Source: Botryotinia globosa
Lineage: Eukaryota; Ascomycota; Leotiomycetes; Helotiales; Sclerotiniaceae
Assembly: GCA_014898425.1 (NCBI GenBank)
Contig: RCSZ01000008.1
Coordinates: 372,001 to 436,000, forward strand
Length of the DNA stretch: 64,000 nt
Direction of reading: 5' to 3'
The position numbers and the translations under genes are program-made. Under the pieces are notes generated by a model that saw only the letters and a list, made by a program, of their open reading frames with translations, had not been told where the DNA came from and ran no database searches. Positions 61,853-64,000 of this stretch are shown piece by piece; within the stretch, counting starts at the first letter, position 1, and each line of letters starts with the position of its first letter.

Positions 61853-62548
61853 TGTGTTGTTATTTTCAGGTAAATTTGATCTTGTTTGCTTGATGACCTA
61901 GATGGATGAGTTCCTTGTAGGGTGAAGGTGGGGTGTAAAGCCTGCTGTGGTATTCAGGGGTCGGGTAGGGAACCAATCAAAATTCGATTTGTCTCAAAAT
62001 TGTGTCTAGCCGGTTGCTAGCGATACAATTTCAATACTATTTATTTTGTGAAATGTAGGAGATAAGTCCAGTATTTTTTCTATCTAAATAGCGTGAAGAA
62101 TTCTATCACGGGGAACAATCGCGATTAACCATGCAAAGTCGGGATTCACCACAGATTTGATTGAGATGAATTTTTAGCGCTATCCAATACACTTGGTAGT
62201 CATTGAAAAGCGTGATGAAGAGTTAGAAACACAAATTAATTGATTTGATCATTTCTTGCGGGCTGAAAATACTCGCGATGCTTTAAACTAAACGCCATGG
62301 AAACTCCATTGCAACAAAATTCATCCTGCACATCGAGATAGCTGTTATGTTGAATCATCCTCGGCGAGCACTTTAACCCCTCTACCAATACACCATATCA
62401 ACTTTATGCTTGATACCAACGATTCCAAGTATTGTTTTGTCATATATCTACTTATGCGGGAAGCTCCGTCATCAATATCATTGAAATCTAGGTTGCAAAT
62501 CAGCTCAACTACAGAACTTAGATATATTAAACTTACTTGATATCCTTA
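61853..62548. other. Intergenic
   Basis: About 700 bp between two minus-strand genes. Nothing supported beyond the promoter of the downstream gene. Confidence 0.55.
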
Positions 62549-63288
62549 TTAACGTTCATATTGAGACGCGAGAGCACGAAACTGGGCCTCAGCAGCAAGA
62601 AGTTCGGCAGCCCTAATTTTGCATTGAGCAGCGGCATTATTGAAATGAACGATAGTAGCTCTATCTGTACACTCTTGAACAGTAATACCCCCAGCCGCAG
62701 TAGCCGCAGCATTTTCCTCCATTTCGTTCAAGACGGCGATTATATGAAAGAATCTGGCATATTTTATCGGATTCCTGTTAAGCTTCGAATGGATTCATCT
62801 GGAAAGTGAGATCTGTGGTATTCATGGATTTCTTCAAATTCGAGATTGTCTACGTGACCTAGATTTTGGATTGGCTGGAACCCTATATTTCAACCAAGTG
62901 AAAGATTGGTCAGCTTTGATCCCATCAATGGTAATGTATATCGTGCGTGTAAATTAAATTTATAAGAATTTGTTGTGATCAATGGTTACTTACAATCGCT
63001 GACCAATTTATAGCACTCTTTATGATCATCACTCAAGTGCTTGATATTCTCGAGGTCGCAATCAACGGACGGAATTTTGGTGTTGGGCTTGTGAAGTTGG
63101 GAGTTCGGCTCGACGTCTCCGAAAATAACGGTGCAGAGTTCTTTGATACGCTTATTTTTGTTTATGGTGCCAATTTTCTTAGACTTGGATTTGTTCAATC
63201 TAGCTTTGGGAGCCATCTTCTTTTCAAGTCCAGGAAAAGGGATGTCGCCACTATTCGTAACCTTTTGTTTGCCTTTTTCTTTGGCCAT
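62549..63288 (-). CDS. Lysine-rich hypothetical protein
   Basis: Proposed exons (minus strand) are 63288-62994, 62882-62854 and 62782-62549, giving 185 residues. The first intron is well supported (GTAAGT...ATATAG). The second (gtagac...cgaag) is less certain and was chosen because it joins in phase to NPIKYARFFHIIAVLNEMEE. The N-terminus is basic (MAKEKGKQKV, ARLNKSKSKKIG), the middle has LENIKHLSDDHKECYKLVSD, and the C-terminus is an Ala/Glu-rich amphipathic helix (AAAQCKIRAAELLAAEAQFR) suited to coiled-coil pairing. Not recognised. Its similarity in size and composition to the neighbouring gene could mean a distant duplication, but I see no aligned motif. Confidence 0.5.
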
Positions 63289-64000
63289 GATATTTGTGCT
63301 TTGATGCTTTTGAATGATTGAGTTGTTATCTGTTCAGAAAAGGGTTTCTGTAGACTTGCTGTGTTATTTAACCATTTTGTGAAGTGAGATGGAGAGGAGC
63401 TAAACGAAAAGACCTATGTAATTCAGGGGGATCAAAAGAGAACTACCCAGCCGTATTAACGTACTTGAGAAGTGTCTCTTGTTGATTGGTAGGGAAATAA
63501 TATCAACATTCAATCTATTTAAAGCAAAAAACTTCAGAAATTTGAGGGCGGATACTCACTCTCTAAGACACAAAGAAGCGATAAGCACCGTTACAATGAA
63601 ATAGCTAGGCAGGAATTATCATTTCATTCTTACAGATCCTCCCACTATTGATAGCCCTAGTTACTAATTACAAACCCATCGAAGTCATGAGAATTGATTT
63701 TTTTATTTGACTACGAAGAGCCAACTACTCCCGAACAGCCATCATGGTCATCTTGACAAAGCACGAATAAGATGGTTGAACTAAGCTGACATGTACTTGT
63801 GATCCATCCTCCAATCTACAGTATTTTGCGAAGCTGCTTGCAAGAGCGCGGACCAAAGTCGGAATAGTTCAGCTTTATCGCATTAATTGTGGCTCCTACG
63901 AGGTGAGAGCCCAGAGTTGCGGAAGCCCTACTTAACAGAAACAGAAAAGATGGCCACTGAGAGCGATTTTTTCCATATCAACTACTTGACCACTCAAATC
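63289..64000. other. Right end of window
   Basis: About 710 bp without a supported gene. The promoter of the lysine-rich gene lies at its left edge. Confidence 0.5.

Overview
This window is nuclear DNA of a filamentous ascomycete. The genes are compact, with many 46 to 75 nt GT-AG introns that carry CTRAY-type branch sites, and they are separated by AT-rich, microsatellite-rich intergenic DNA. Individual proteins are closest to what I know from Leotiomycetes such as Botrytis and Sclerotinia; that placement is inference. Exon structures were worked out by hand from splice signals, reading phase and protein continuity. No search was run.

Layout. Positions 1-6600 are gene-poor, with AT-rich simple repeats and a GC-rich hairpin. 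Positions 6600-20531 are a dense housekeeping block: a small charged protein, the ESSS subunit of complex I, a mitochondrial branched-chain aminotransferase, a SCY1/SCYL2 pseudokinase, the mitochondrial oxodicarboxylate carrier (with an 11-nt exon) and the DNA2 nuclease-helicase. Positions 20532-23372 are low-complexity DNA.

Positions 23373-44390 hold a catabolic neighbourhood for tyrosine and phenylacetate: fumarylacetoacetase, a Zn2Cys6 regulator (HmgR candidate), a small conserved protein, homogentisate 1,2-dioxygenase divergent from a CYP504 phenylacetate-pathway P450, and a cupin. The P450 makes (hydroxy)homogentisate-type products, the dioxygenase opens the ring, and fumarylacetoacetase does the final cleavage. 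Maleylacetoacetate isomerase and HPPD are not in the window. The same composite site, CCGCGCGG-N8-CCG, lies upstream of the fumarylacetoacetase gene and in the shared dioxygenase/P450 promoter. The regulator has a 1.7-kb intron with two antisense tRNA-like units.

Positions 45256-64000 are more accessory. They hold an intronless cellular reverse-transcriptase-related gene (rvt), a decayed multi-exon gene, an eight-exon secreted protein made of nine 8-cysteine modules, a decayed DUF2306-type membrane protein gene, and several uncharacterised genes.

The best candidates for something undescribed are the nine-module cysteine protein, whose cysteines are lost in pairs that imply a disulfide pattern; the rvt protein with Glu at expected catalytic Asp positions; and the shared promoter site of the homogentisate genes.
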